Source of the DNA: Peptostreptococcus canis
GTDB taxonomy: Bacteria; Bacillota; Clostridia; Peptostreptococcales; Peptostreptococcaceae
Direction of reading: 5' to 3'
Length of the DNA: 37,220 nucleotides
NCBI RefSeq assembly: GCF_014229965.1
Contig: NZ_JABGBW010000011.1
Location: forward strand, 1-37,220
Shown: positions 24,063-33,615 of the stretch, one piece after another
How positions within the stretch are numbered: position 1 is the stretch's first letter
Layout of the letters: each line of letters begins with the position of its first letter
The notes under the pieces: generated by a model
What the model saw: the letters and a program-made list of their open reading frames with translations, nothing else
Told to the model about the DNA's origin: nothing
Database searches by the model: none
Translations under genes and position numbers: made by a program

Positions 24063-25109
24063 TTAAAATTCCAATTGTCCCTCGGAACCTATTTTTTCAG
24101 AAGTTTCTTCTCTAAAATCTAGACCGTAATATTCCCTTACTTTAGATTCTATCTCTCTAGCTATATCTTCATTTTCTTCAAGGAACTTTTTTGAATTTTC
24201 TCTACCCTGTCCCATTTTTTCATCTTTATAACTATACCATGCCCCCGACTTCTTTATCACATCAATTCCAACAGCAGTATCAAGTAAATCTCCATACTTG
24301 GATATTCCAGTACCGTACATTATATCAAATTCAACTTGCTTGAATGGTGGAGCGACCTTGTTTTTAACTACTTTAACCTTTGTTCTGCTTCCCAACATCT
24401 TATCACCCTGTTTAATAGTTTCCCCTTTTCTGACTTCTATTCTCATAGATGAAAAGAACTTAAGAGCTCTACCACCGGTAGTAGTCTCAGGGCTTCCAAA
24501 CATTACTCCTACCTTTTCTCTAAGCTGATTAATAAATATAACAACACAATTTGATTTTTTTATAGAACCAGTCAATTTTCTAAGCGCTTGTGACATCAAT
24601 CTGGCTTGTAAACCGACATGAGAATCTCCCATATCTCCTTCGATTTCAGCTTTTGGAACTAGAGCCGCAACTGAATCTACAACAAGTATATCAATAGCAC
24701 CTGATCTAATTAGCGATTCTGCTATATCAAGAGCTTGTTCTCCCGTATCAGGCTGTGATATAATTAAGTTATCAATATCAACACCAAGAGCTCTTGCATA
24801 TACTGGATCGAGAGCGTGTTCTGCATCTATAAAAGCAGCTATTCCATCGTCTTTTTGTGCTTCAGCTATACAATGCAAAGCGACAGTAGTTTTACCAGAA
24901 GACTCCGGTCCATAAATTTCAACTATTCTTCCTCTTGGAAGCCCTCCTATTCCCAATGCTATATCTAAACCTATAGAACCGGTTGATATTGCATCAATTT
25001 CTAAAGTAGATGTTTCTCCCAACTTCATTACCGAGCCTTTTCCATATTCTTTCTCGATTTTTCCAAGTGCCTCATTTAAGGCTGCCATTTTATTTTGATC
25101 TATTGTCAT
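24063..25109 (-). CDS. recA: recombinase RecA
   Basis: DNA-dependent ATPase for homologous recombination and co-protease for LexA in the SOS response. The ATG at 25109 follows AAAGGAG and gives 348 aa, the family norm; an extension to 25181 would run through the promoter and a LexA box. Motifs: Walker [10 protein letters not shown] (67-75), [19 protein letters not shown], and the DNA-binding loops around [15 protein letters not shown] and [11 protein letters not shown]. The C-terminus is acidic. It is monocistronic, with its own SOS-type promoter and terminator. cinA, often between pgsA and recA in Firmicutes, is absent. Confidence 0.98.
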   Translation of the reverse strand: MTIDQNKMAALNEALGKIEKEYGKGSVMKLGETSTLEIDAISTGSIGLDIALGIGGLPRGRIVEIYGPESSGKTTVALHCIAEAQKDDGIAAFIDAEHALDPVYARALGVDIDNLIISQPDTGEQALDIAESLIRSGAIDILVVDSVAALVPKAEIEGDMGDSHVGLQARLMSQALRKLTGSIKKSNCVVIFINQLREKVGVMFGSPETTTGGRALKFFSSMRIEVRKGETIKQGDKMLGSRTKVKVVKNKVAPPFKQVEFDIMYGTGISKYGDLLDTAVGIDVIKKSGAWYSYKDEKMGQGRENSKKFLEENEDIAREIESKVREYYGLDFREETSEKIGSEGQLEF

Positions 25110-25125
25110 TTTATTCTCCTTTAAC

Positions 25126-25137
25126 AAACATATGTTC
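25126..25137. promoter_or_regulatory. second LexA (SOS) box at recA
   Basis: GAACATATGTTT on the minus strand, one mismatch from the GAAC-N4-GTTC Gram-positive SOS box. It lies about 10 bp downstream of the -10, between the start site and the ribosome site. Confidence 0.6.
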
Positions 25138-25146
25138 TTTAAAAAC

Positions 25147-25175
25147 ATTATAATATTTTTTATACAAACAGTCAA
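25147..25175 (-). promoter_or_regulatory. recA promoter
   Basis: TTGACT (25170-25175), 17-bp spacer, TATAAT (25147-25152) on the minus strand, flanked on each side by a LexA-type box. Confidence 0.85.
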
Positions 25176-25187
25176 GAACAAACGTTC
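25176..25187. promoter_or_regulatory. LexA (SOS) box at recA
   Basis: GAACAAACGTTC on the plus strand (GAACGTTTGTTC on the minus), a full match to GAAC-N4-GTTC. It abuts the recA -35, where bound LexA would block RNA polymerase. Confidence 0.8.
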
Positions 25188-25239
25188 TTATTTTATCTAA
25201 AACCTCTTTATTATTTATAGACAATTTTTTAAAAATATA

Positions 25240-25268
25240 AACTTTTTATCTTTAATCAGAAAAAAGTT
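25240..25268 (-). terminator. weak terminator after pgsA
   Basis: AACTTTTT / AAAAAGTT stem of 8 mainly A-T pairs, followed on the minus strand by TATATTTTT. It is low in GC, so its strength is doubtful. It lies between pgsA and the recA promoter. Confidence 0.35.
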
Positions 25269-25306
25269 ATTGATTATCACAAGTGTTTGACAACTTATTA
25301 AATATA

Positions 25307-25846
25307 TTATCTATCTTCAAAAAGTTCTTTATTATAGCTAAAATATTCATAACCTGAATAGATAGTAAGAGCCGCGGCTAAATAAATCAACACTTTACCT
25401 ATAGTAAGCACTATATTGTCGTTTAAATGTGCTCCTAATAACAATAAAATAATTGAAACCATTTGAACAATCGTCTTTAATTTTCCACTTGTTCCTGCCG
25501 CAATTACCTTTCCGTCAGCCGCTGCAATGGCTCTCATTATGCTCACAGACAACTCTCTCGAAATAATAATCAACACTATCCATCCCGGTACCAGACTTGT
25601 TTCTATCATACAAATTAGTGCGGCTATAACTAATAATTTATCTGCCAACGGATCCATAAATTTACCAAAATCAGTTATTAGATTGTATTTTCTTGCTATA
25701 TTTCCATCTAAAGCATCTGTAATGGCCGCAATTATAAATATAATTAGTGAAATAAGATATTTGCTAGAAATTGGTAAATACATAAAAATTACCAGTACAG
25801 GTATTAAAATAATCCTAAATAAAGTTAGTTTATTAGGTAAATTCAT
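25307..25846 (-). CDS. pgsA: CDP-diacylglycerol-glycerol-3-phosphate 3-phosphatidyltransferase
   Basis: Membrane enzyme that makes phosphatidylglycerol phosphate, the committed step to acidic phospholipids. The ATG at 25846 after GGGAGGA gives 179 aa. The CDP-alcohol phosphotransferase motif is exact: D44-x2-DG-x2-AR-x8-G61-x3-D65-x3-D69. Several transmembrane helices cover the rest. It lies 18 bp after rimO and is probably co-transcribed with it. The PgsA assignment over other members of the family rests on the ftsK-rimO-pgsA-recA synteny and the NLPNKLTLFRI start. Confidence 0.93.
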   Translation of the reverse strand: MNLPNKLTLFRIILIPVLVIFMYLPISSKYLISLIIFIIAAITDALDGNIARKYNLITDFGKFMDPLADKLLVIAALICMIETSLVPGWIVLIIISRELSVSIMRAIAAADGKVIAAGTSGKLKTIVQMVSIILLLLGAHLNDNIVLTIGKVLIYLAAALTIYSGYEYFSYNKELFEDR

Positions 25847-25864
25847 ATTGATTCCTCCCAACTT

Positions 25865-27202
25865 TTAATTATACTGATTTAATAAATCTTTAGGTATAGC
25901 TCTTAAATCATACTCATAGGCATTTTCTATGATAACGTCTATAAAATCACCGATTTTAATATTATTCGTCGTTTCTAAATAAACTATACTATCTATTTCA
26001 TCAGCATCACATTCAGTTCTTCCTATATATAGAGTATCATCTATTTTATCTTCAATCAATACTTTGTATTCTTTTCCAATTTTTTCTTGATTTAATGACT
26101 CAGAGATATTTTGCTGAACCATCATTATTCTATCAAGTCTATTTTTCTTTACAGATTCATCTAAATGATTTGGCAGTTTATCCGCCGGAGTATCTTCTTC
26201 TCTTGAATATGCAAAAGCACCCAATCTATCAAATTTTATATCCCTTACGAAATCTAAAAGAGATTCAAATTCCTCGTCAGTCTCACCAGGAAATCCAACA
26301 ATAAATGTCGTTCTAATTGTTGCATCCGGTATCTTGTTTCTTATCATATCGATCTTTGACTTTAATTCTTTTCTGGTTGTCTTTCTATTCATCAATTTCA
26401 ATACTCTGTCATTTGCATGTTGTATCGGCATGTCGAAATAGTTACATATATTACTATGTTTTGCAATAACATCGACAATTTCCTCCGTTATACTTTCAGG
26501 ATATGAATACATCACTCTGATCCATTCAAAATCCATTTTCGATAATTCCTCTAACAATTCCGGTAACATCTGTTTACCATATAGATCCACTCCATATACA
26601 GTTGTATCCTGTGCAATTACAACAAGCTCTTTTACTCCTCTATCGGAAAGTCGTTTTGCCTCTTCAACAAGACTTTCCAGCTTTCTGCTTCTGTATTTGC
26701 CTCTTAACTTTGGTATTATACAATAAGTACAGTTATTATCACACCCCTCACCTATTTTTAAATAAGCCAAATATGGTGGTGTAGATATATATCTCGGTAA
26801 CTCCTCATTAAAAGTAAAGTTTATATCTCCTAACTCAATTATCTCATCCCTATCCATCAGAGAATCTACTACATCCGTTATTTTTTCATAGCTTCCTGTG
26901 CCTATAATACCATCTATTTCCGGTATTTCTTTTAAAAGTTCCTCCGAATATCTCTGTGCAAGGCATCCGGAAACCAATAAATACTTAAATTTACCTTCAT
27001 TTTTTAAATCGGCATATTGAACTATTGAATCAACAGATTCTTGTTTAGCTGATTCGATAAAACCACAAGTATTGACAATTACTATATCAGCATTGATATA
27101 ATCGCCAACTAATTGATGTCCTTTTCTATTTAAAAGACCTAACATAATTTCCGCATCAACCAAATTTTTTGAACACCCTAACGATTCTAGTGCTATTTTC
27201 AA
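25865..27202 (-). CDS. rimO: ribosomal protein S12 methylthiotransferase RimO
   Basis: Radical SAM methylthiotransferase that modifies the conserved aspartate of ribosomal protein S12. I prefer the TTG at 27202, 8 nt after GGAGG, giving 445 aa and the start MKIALESLGCSKNLVDAE; the frame opens at another TTG (27217) that precedes that ribosome site. First-cluster cysteines are C10, C46 and C80, and the radical SAM cluster is CDNNCTYC (C154, C158, C161). A TRAM domain ends the protein. LGCSKNLVD is the RimO signature as opposed to MiaB. It lies upstream of pgsA. Confidence 0.95.
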   Translation of the reverse strand: MKIALESLGCSKNLVDAEIMLGLLNRKGHQLVGDYINADIVIVNTCGFIESAKQESVDSIVQYADLKNEGKFKYLLVSGCLAQRYSEELLKEIPEIDGIIGTGSYEKITDVVDSLMDRDEIIELGDINFTFNEELPRYISTPPYLAYLKIGEGCDNNCTYCIIPKLRGKYRSRKLESLVEEAKRLSDRGVKELVVIAQDTTVYGVDLYGKQMLPELLEELSKMDFEWIRVMYSYPESITEEIVDVIAKHSNICNYFDMPIQHANDRVLKLMNRKTTRKELKSKIDMIRNKIPDATIRTTFIVGFPGETDEEFESLLDFVRDIKFDRLGAFAYSREEDTPADKLPNHLDESVKKNRLDRIMMVQQNISESLNQEKIGKEYKVLIEDKIDDTLYIGRTECDADEIDSIVYLETTNNIKIGDFIDVIIENAYEYDLRAIPKDLLNQYN

Positions 27203-27247
27203 AATATATTCCTCCAAAACATTTTTTAATATACATCTTCACATAAT

Positions 27248-27351
27248 AAGGGACTGATCCTTAAATCAAAGTTCTCTTATTTTCAAAAATATAATTTATC
27301 AATCAATATCTCTTTTTGAAAATTCTAAAACGTAATTTTGAATCGTCCCTT
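27248..27351. repeat. palindromic intergenic unit between ftsK and rimO
   Basis: An imperfect inverted structure of about 104 bp: outer arms AAGGGAC (27248-27254) / GTCCCTT (27345-27351), middle TCAAAGTT / AATTTTGA, inner ATTTTCAAAAA (27279-27289) / TTTTTGAAAAT (27313-27323). The minus strand lacks a U-tract after the arms, so it is not an ordinary terminator. A small MITE-like element or a structured RNA in the ftsK-rimO transcript are the options. Confidence 0.55.
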
Positions 27352-27362
27352 AACATTATTAA

Positions 27363-29834
27363 TTAATTTTCTTTTTTCAATTCATCAAATTCCTCTTTGG
27401 AAATCATTACTTTTCTAGGTTTACTTCCTTCACTAGGACCTACTATACCTCTTTCTTCCATATCATCTACAAGTCTTGCAGCTCTGTTGAAACCAATTTT
27501 AAATTTTCTCTGCAGCATAGATGCCGAAGCTTGACCACTATTTATGACAAACTCTATTACATCTGATAAAAGTTCATCAGCATCATCATCCTTAGCAGTA
27601 TTCACATTGGAAATAGACTCCTCTATATCATTAGCATAACTCAATTCTCCAACTTCACTTTTCACATGTTCTATCACTTTTTCAGATTCTTCTTCGGATA
27701 TAAAGGCACCTTGTAATCTTACCGGTTTATTTGCACCAAGTGGATAAAACAGCATATCGCCCTTACCTAGCAATTTTTCTGCTCCGCCCATATCTATTAT
27801 AGTTCTAGAGTCTGTCTGTGATGAAACTGCAAATGATATTCTAGATGGAATATTTGCTTTTATTACTCCTGTTATGACATCTACAGAAGGTCTTTGTGTC
27901 GCTACAATTAAATGCATTCCAGCCGCCCTTGCCATCTGGGCTAATCTACATATATAGTCTTCCACTTCATTGGAGCTTACCATCATAAGATCTGCTAACT
28001 CATCAATTATAATCACTATTCTTGAAAGTGGATTATCTGTTTTTTCATTATAACTGTTTATATCCTTAACCTGAGATTCAGCAAAAAGATTATATCTTCT
28101 ATTCATCTCGGTCACGGCCCAACATAAAGCATTTGCGGCTTTTTTAGCATCTGTTACAACTGGAACCAATAAATGAGGAATTCCATTATAATTTGCTAAT
28201 TCCACAACTTTTGGATCTATTAACACTAACTTTACTTCATCTGGTTTCGCCTTATATATTATACTTGTAATAAGTGTATTAACGCATACGGACTTCCCTG
28301 ATCCTGTAGACCCGGCAATAAGTAGATGAGGCATTTTTGCAATATCACCAATTATAATTTTACCAGATACATCTTTTCCAAGTCCCATTGCTAAAGGTGA
28401 TTTAAAATCATTAAATTCCTTGCTTTCTATTATTTCCCTAATACTTACCATTTGGGACTCATCATTTGGAACTTCTATTCCAATTGCACTTTTCCCCGGA
28501 ATAGGCGCTTCCATTCTAATACTTTTAGCTGCTAGACTAAGCGCAATATCATCAGTAAGATTTACTATTTTACTTACTTTAACACCGGGTTTTGGTTGTA
28601 TCTCATATCTTGTAATAGAAGGACCTACCGTTACCTGATTTATACTTGCATCTACTCCAAAATCTCTCAAGGTTTGCTCCAGCTGTTTCGCATTTTCCAA
28701 TACCTTTTGCTTAGATCTTTTATCATTTTTATTGACAACTTTATTAAGAAGGGATGTTGGAGGTTTTTTATAATTTGCATATTTTATATGCTCATTTTCT
28801 TCCTCAAAATTTTCTATGGAAGACACACCGCTTGATAAATTATTTCTAACACCCATATCATTATTTGGCGTGTCTATATTTTTCTTACTTGATTTATCTT
28901 CAGAATCATCATATTTAGATACCAAACCATCAACTATAGGTTCTTCATTTTGTAATTTTTGTAAAACCTCTAAGTCAGATAAACTTTGCGTACCTTCAAG
29001 TATTTCTAAATAGTCATCCTCAGCCTTATTGAAGCCTACAATTTTTATGGTTTTATCTCCATCACCCAAATAATCTTCCTCATTTTCAAAATCTTTTTTA
29101 CCTAAAATACCTTTTATTTTATCAAAAAATCCTGTTTTATTTATAATGGTCTCATCTGAAATATCATCTTTATTTTTTCTACCTGATTTTAACGATTTTA
29201 TTTTTGATAATATGCTCCCGTTTTCAGATTTAGATATAAAGTCTATTATATCTTTCATTTTTATGTTAAATACATATAATATTGTCATTATAGTAGCAAA
29301 TATAGTTAATAACCAGGCTCCAACTAATCCCAACAGATGAGTTAAATAATAAGTTATAATAGAAGGCACCAATCCAATTCCTTCTCTGGTAACTCCCATT
29401 TTTATAATATCTTGTAAAACCCCACTTTTAAAAGGGCTTTCCGATGGTGAACGACCATAATTGATCAATCCATAGTATATTATTAAAAATATTATCCCAA
29501 AATAGAACACTTTAGTTTTTCTTATTCTATCAATTTTCTCATTTCCATCAATAAATCCCAGTACGCCCATCAATATCATGACGATAGGTACTAATATAGA
29601 CAATCCTCCAAATGTACCTTTAAGTATCATTTGAATTATTTTGGGGACAATAGCTCCCGAACTGGATACTAAACCATATATAAAAAATAGCCCAAGAAAT
29701 ATCAAAATCAGATTATGATATTCTCTATTAAATCTCATCCCCTTTTTATCTTTTTTTCTATTTCCTTTTTTACCATTTTTTGATTTGGAGTTTGGTTTTC
29801 TACTTGGCGGTCTTCCATTTGTTCTATTAGGCAT
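27363..29834 (-). CDS. ftsK: DNA translocase FtsK/SpoIIIE
   Basis: Septal, ATP-driven double-stranded DNA pump that clears chromosome ends at division or sporulation. It is 823 aa. A basic N-terminus (residues 1-32) is followed by four predicted membrane helices (about 38-190), an acidic linker (about 200-370), an alpha/beta motor with Walker [11 protein letters not shown] near residue 500 and Walker [13 protein letters not shown], and a C-terminal winged-helix gamma domain ([20 protein letters not shown]). It starts 4 bp after the M16 peptidase gene. Whether it is the vegetative FtsK/SftA or the sporulation SpoIIIE paralogue cannot be told from this window. Confidence 0.95.
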   Translation of the reverse strand: MPNRTNGRPPSRKPNSKSKNGKKGNRKKDKKGMRFNREYHNLILIFLGLFFIYGLVSSSGAIVPKIIQMILKGTFGGLSILVPIVMILMGVLGFIDGNEKIDRIRKTKVFYFGIIFLIIYYGLINYGRSPSESPFKSGVLQDIIKMGVTREGIGLVPSIITYYLTHLLGLVGAWLLTIFATIMTILYVFNIKMKDIIDFISKSENGSILSKIKSLKSGRKNKDDISDETIINKTGFFDKIKGILGKKDFENEEDYLGDGDKTIKIVGFNKAEDDYLEILEGTQSLSDLEVLQKLQNEEPIVDGLVSKYDDSEDKSSKKNIDTPNNDMGVRNNLSSGVSSIENFEEENEHIKYANYKKPPTSLLNKVVNKNDKRSKQKVLENAKQLEQTLRDFGVDASINQVTVGPSITRYEIQPKPGVKVSKIVNLTDDIALSLAAKSIRMEAPIPGKSAIGIEVPNDESQMVSIREIIESKEFNDFKSPLAMGLGKDVSGKIIIGDIAKMPHLLIAGSTGSGKSVCVNTLITSIIYKAKPDEVKLVLIDPKVVELANYNGIPHLLVPVVTDAKKAANALCWAVTEMNRRYNLFAESQVKDINSYNEKTDNPLSRIVIIIDELADLMMVSSNEVEDYICRLAQMARAAGMHLIVATQRPSVDVITGVIKANIPSRISFAVSSQTDSRTIIDMGGAEKLLGKGDMLFYPLGANKPVRLQGAFISEEESEKVIEHVKSEVGELSYANDIEESISNVNTAKDDDADELLSDVIEFVINSGQASASMLQRKFKIGFNRAARLVDDMEERGIVGPSEGSKPRKVMISKEEFDELKKEN

Positions 29835-29838
29835 ATAA

Positions 29839-31089
29839 TCACACTCCTAACATTATTTCTTCGGCATTTTTGCCTGTAATTCCCAATGACATTGAACCTC
29901 TAAAAATTCTATCTATAATGCCTTCCATATATTTCATATCTATATCATCTACTACGCTAATTACTTCATCAATTTCCTTTATTCTTGAATCATCCACTTC
30001 ATATTCTCCGATATATAACATTCTATCCTCAGTATCTTCTATATTCATAATCACGGAGCCTTTATATTGTTCCTTTGCAAATGTCAATTCTTCATTAGTA
30101 ATATAATTCTCTCTTAGATCTTTTATTTCATCCATTATAAGATTATAGACTTCTAGTAAATTTTCGCTTGCCATACTGGAATATATTCCAAATTCAGCTT
30201 CACCAACATAAAAATTATCAGCTGAATATATGTTATAAGTCAATCCTCTCTCCTCTCTTATTTTTTGAAATAATCTAGAGCTTGGAGAATTTCCTAAAAT
30301 ATTTCCCAGCAACTTTACAGCAATAAAATCTTTATAAACGCTATCATCTGGACACTGAAATATTATAGCAATATTGGATTGCTCATCTTCTCTATTTTTT
30401 ATAAATTTTACTTTTTTAAACTCGTGACTTTCTCTAACATTGCTATAATCTCTATAGCTCCAGTCAGAAAAATTCCGACTTATTTTTTCTAAAAGATCTT
30501 CATATACAAAATTTCCACTAACTACAATCACAGAATTATTTGGAATGTAATTTTTATCAAAAAATTCTTTTATCGATTCTCTATCAAAAAGACTTATGCT
30601 TTCTATACTTCCTAATACATTTCTTCCAATACCTTTATTGTCGTATACTTTCTTAAGCAACTCTTCATATACATAATCTTCAGGAGAGTCTTCATACATT
30701 TTTATTTCTTCCGAAATAACAACTTTTTCTTTCTCTATATCATTTACATCAAATACTGAATTTTTAATAATATCGCCAAGCACTTCAATCCCTCTATCAA
30801 TATGATTAGATGGCATTTTAACATGATAACACGTATGATCGTGAGTCGTAAAAGCATTTATATTTCCACCATAATAATCTATATCATTTGATATTTTTTT
30901 CGAAGTTCTATTAGTAGTTCCTTTAAATAGCATATGTTCAATAAAATGAGCCATTCCAGAATTTTTATCATTTTCCATTCTGGAACCTACATTTATCCAT
31001 ACACCTAACGAAACAGATCTAACATATGGTATTTCTTCAAACACCAATCTTAGACCATTATCTAATTTATAATACTTTATATTCCTCAC
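29839..31089 (-). CDS. M16-family zinc peptidase
   Basis: Insulinase/processing-peptidase-like metalloprotease, 416 aa. Zinc motif HFIEH (48-52), with the third ligand glutamate at about 128 ([13 protein letters not shown]). The C-terminal half is the inactive M16 repeat domain. It corresponds to B. subtilis MlpA/YmxG, which also lies near pnp. The first start is GTG at 31089, but a GGGG stretch runs into it, so the true initiation codon is uncertain. It is 4 bp upstream of ftsK and probably in one transcript. An extended -10 (TGTTATAAT, 31150-31158) is a candidate promoter. The substrate is unknown. Confidence 0.9.
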   Translation of the reverse strand: MRNIKYYKLDNGLRLVFEEIPYVRSVSLGVWINVGSRMENDKNSGMAHFIEHMLFKGTTNRTSKKISNDIDYYGGNINAFTTHDHTCYHVKMPSNHIDRGIEVLGDIIKNSVFDVNDIEKEKVVISEEIKMYEDSPEDYVYEELLKKVYDNKGIGRNVLGSIESISLFDRESIKEFFDKNYIPNNSVIVVSGNFVYEDLLEKISRNFSDWSYRDYSNVRESHEFKKVKFIKNREDEQSNIAIIFQCPDDSVYKDFIAVKLLGNILGNSPSSRLFQKIREERGLTYNIYSADNFYVGEAEFGIYSSMASENLLEVYNLIMDEIKDLRENYITNEELTFAKEQYKGSVIMNIEDTEDRMLYIGEYEVDDSRIKEIDEVISVVDDIDMKYMEGIIDRIFRGSMSLGITGKNAEEIMLGV

Positions 31090-31401
31090 CCCTAACTCTA
31101 TATTTAATAATTCTTATTTTTCAATATTATTAAATATGCATATCAAATTATTATAACATATTTTACTATTTTTTGCTTAATTTTATCTAATATTATCTTT
31201 CATAACTGTCTTTATCTATAAAAAATATCAAAATAAAATAGGATTAATATATAAGTTTTTAAAGATAACACATATTCAAAATGTATTCTACTTTTAAAAA
31301 TTTTCAACTTATATATCAATCCATTTTATAATATCAATTTTCAGATATAAATATATAAAAATAATTATTCTCTGATTTTTTTACTAAATTATGCATTTTT
31401 A
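31090..31401. other. intergenic region between the M16 peptidase and CWB2 genes
   Basis: AT-rich with no ORF. It holds a candidate M16 promoter -10 at 31150-31155 and, near the CWB2 gene end, a weak TCAGA / TCTGA pairing before an A/T-rich stretch that might act as a terminator. Nothing else is supported. Confidence 0.5.
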
Positions 31402-33435
31402 TTATTTTAAGACCTGAAAATTTCTCAACGTTGTTACATAGTCAAGAAAACTACCATTTTTAGTTGTTAATAAATTAGGAGATGTTATATCTGATCTAAA
31501 GTGATTTTTTTTCACACCGTTTTCAAACACATATCCATAATGATGCATTATCATCGGTTTAGAATTTTCATTAACTCCTATATACATAAATACATGTCCA
31601 GGTAAATATAATAAACTTCCAGCCGAATTAGACATCATTAAGTTTTCTCTTTTAGTTCTTCCGTTAATGCCTTTAAACGATACCTTTTTACCTATATCTT
31701 CTATCTCCTGCGAACTTGAGTCTCTCGGTATAATTATACCAAAAGTTTTGAAAGTATCCCTCACAAATCCTGAACAATCTCTAGTTAAATTACTATGTCC
31801 CCATCCATATTTCTCACCTTTAAATTTCAAAGCTTGTTTAATTATATTTGCTTGGCTAAATTCCAAATACCCTTCCGTAGCTTTAGTTTTTGGTATTAAA
31901 ATATATCTTGTTTTATAATAATTTCCATGAATCGGCATTTCAACAGTATAATAATTTGAATCTGATTTAACTAGCGGTAATTTTGTACCCATATCTATAA
32001 TGTCACCTTCACTGGTCTTATATTGTCTATCGGTAAATACTACAAATTTTTTATTTCTATTTTCCAGCATCTGTGATTTTGACATCTTCATGATATTTTT
32101 TGTAGGTATCCATCCGTAATAGTCAACCGAATACACAAATGCCCATGACTTATCTGCATTATATTTTCTTATCACCACTTCTTCCCAAGGAAACAATCCT
32201 GTTAAAGCTGTATAATCATCAAATGTATCTGGATCTTTATCATTATATGGTTGTTTTTTCATTATTGCTCTTCTGGATATTACACCATATTCGCCATCAA
32301 TATTTTCTACTTTATATAAATAATTTGATTTAGATATATTTTTCTTATTTATTTTTTCTATCTCACTCGAATTTAATATAACTTTTCTATCATAATTATT
32401 ATATTTATCCCAGTATTCAAATTTGCTTGTATTAGTAACTTTATCATTATTTAAATCATCTGGCTTTTTAATTTTCATAATATCATCAGGAACCCAGTTT
32501 TTTCCTCCAACTATATCGTAATTATAATATGTACTTTTTACAAAATCCCTAATACTTGAAGGAAGCCCATATTTTTTGGAAAAAATAATATTTCTATCGT
32601 TTTGATATGCAAGAGGCCCTAGTGACAAAGCATCCACTAAATTTTCGCCACTGACTATGTATGCAGATTTTGATGTTTTTAATTTAGCTATTTCTACTGA
32701 AGTAACATATCTGTTTTTACCAAATATTCTATTTGTTGCTGATACACTATTATAAAAACTTTGGCTTATGGATTTATTACCACCAAAAACTATTTTTTCT
32801 TGTAAATTTAATGAATTTATGAAATCAATACTATTTTCATTTTCTTCTACCAGAATAATAGGAATGTCTTCTCCACAATATTGTGCAGCGCATATTATAT
32901 CCGATTCATTTGAGGCTATTGCCAATTTCTCTATATTCTTCATTGAAATCACTTCTTGAACTACTTTTTCTGATGTTCTATATCTATTATAACCACTTAT
33001 TCTTTTTACATTAATTCCAAGATTCTCCAATTTTTTCTCAATACTTTTTTCTATGCTATTCATTCCACCTAGTATGTATATTATATCTGGTTTTACTCTG
33101 TTTATTTCATCTTCTACAACTCTTGGAATTTTATCCTTTTTTACCAACAATATCCTACCGTTAGTAGTACTTGCAAGAGTATTTCCCGATAGTGCATCAA
33201 TATAGTTATCTCCATTTACTAATACTATGCTGGCCTTGTCTGTATTAATCTTCTTTGATATCTCTACAGATGTAATATATCTATCTTTCCCCTCAATTCT
33301 CATTACATCGTTTGCTTTTATAGAATTCATAGATACCATTAAAAATAATAGTAAAAATAATATCACAAAAAAAATTCTTCCTATTTTATTTTTATTTAAA
33401 TATAAATATTTTTCTTTATAATTATACATAATCAT
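31402..33435 (-). CDS. secreted cell-wall-binding (CWB2) NlpC/P60 protein
   Basis: Probable peptidoglycan hydrolase. The ATG at 33435, 5 nt after GGAGG, gives 677 aa (ATG at 33429 is an alternative). Order: signal peptide (hydrophobic FFVILFLLLFLMVSM, cut near SIKA), three cell wall binding type-2 repeats (about 45-330; RIEGKDRYITSVEISK, RISGYNRYRTSEKV, RIFGKNRYVTSVEIAK), then SH3-like segments (about 365-510, WAFVYSVDYYGWIPTKNI), then an NlpC/P60 domain with Cys in DCSGF, His in LPGHVFMYIG and a third polar site near HHYGY. CWB2 repeats bind secondary wall polymers in C. difficile. It is monocistronic after pnp. Confidence 0.9.
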   Translation of the reverse strand: MIMYNYKEKYLYLNKNKIGRIFFVILFLLLFLMVSMNSIKANDVMRIEGKDRYITSVEISKKINTDKASIVLVNGDNYIDALSGNTLASTTNGRILLVKKDKIPRVVEDEINRVKPDIIYILGGMNSIEKSIEKKLENLGINVKRISGYNRYRTSEKVVQEVISMKNIEKLAIASNESDIICAAQYCGEDIPIILVEENENSIDFINSLNLQEKIVFGGNKSISQSFYNSVSATNRIFGKNRYVTSVEIAKLKTSKSAYIVSGENLVDALSLGPLAYQNDRNIIFSKKYGLPSSIRDFVKSTYYNYDIVGGKNWVPDDIMKIKKPDDLNNDKVTNTSKFEYWDKYNNYDRKVILNSSEIEKINKKNISKSNYLYKVENIDGEYGVISRRAIMKKQPYNDKDPDTFDDYTALTGLFPWEEVVIRKYNADKSWAFVYSVDYYGWIPTKNIMKMSKSQMLENRNKKFVVFTDRQYKTSEGDIIDMGTKLPLVKSDSNYYTVEMPIHGNYYKTRYILIPKTKATEGYLEFSQANIIKQALKFKGEKYGWGHSNLTRDCSGFVRDTFKTFGIIIPRDSSSQEIEDIGKKVSFKGINGRTKRENLMMSNSAGSLLYLPGHVFMYIGVNENSKPMIMHHYGYVFENGVKKNHFRSDITSPNLLTTKNGSFLDYVTTLRNFQVLK

Positions 33436-33465
33436 TTTCACCTCCATATTAATACATTTTACCAT

Positions 33466-33500
33466 AAAAAATAATCGATGAAATATATATTCCATCGATT
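33466..33500 (-). terminator. terminator downstream of pnp
   Basis: AATCGATG / CATCGATT stem, extended by further pairs with a G-U, around an AT loop (33473-33500), followed on the minus strand by ATTTTTTA. It lies between the pnp stop and the CWB2-protein gene, about 30 bp before the latter's start, so it could also act as an attenuator for that gene. Confidence 0.75.
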
Positions 33501-33615
33501 TATAATTTTTTTATAGTCATTTTACATACTTTTTTATAATAGTTATTTTATATCAATATTGCCTTAACTTTATAATCCTTTTAAATATGTTTTATTATCA
33601 AAACTAAAGTACTCT

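Noticed and set aside
25110-25181. N-terminal extension of RecA
   Set aside because: It spans a LexA box and the promoter, and known RecA proteins begin at the ATG at 25109.
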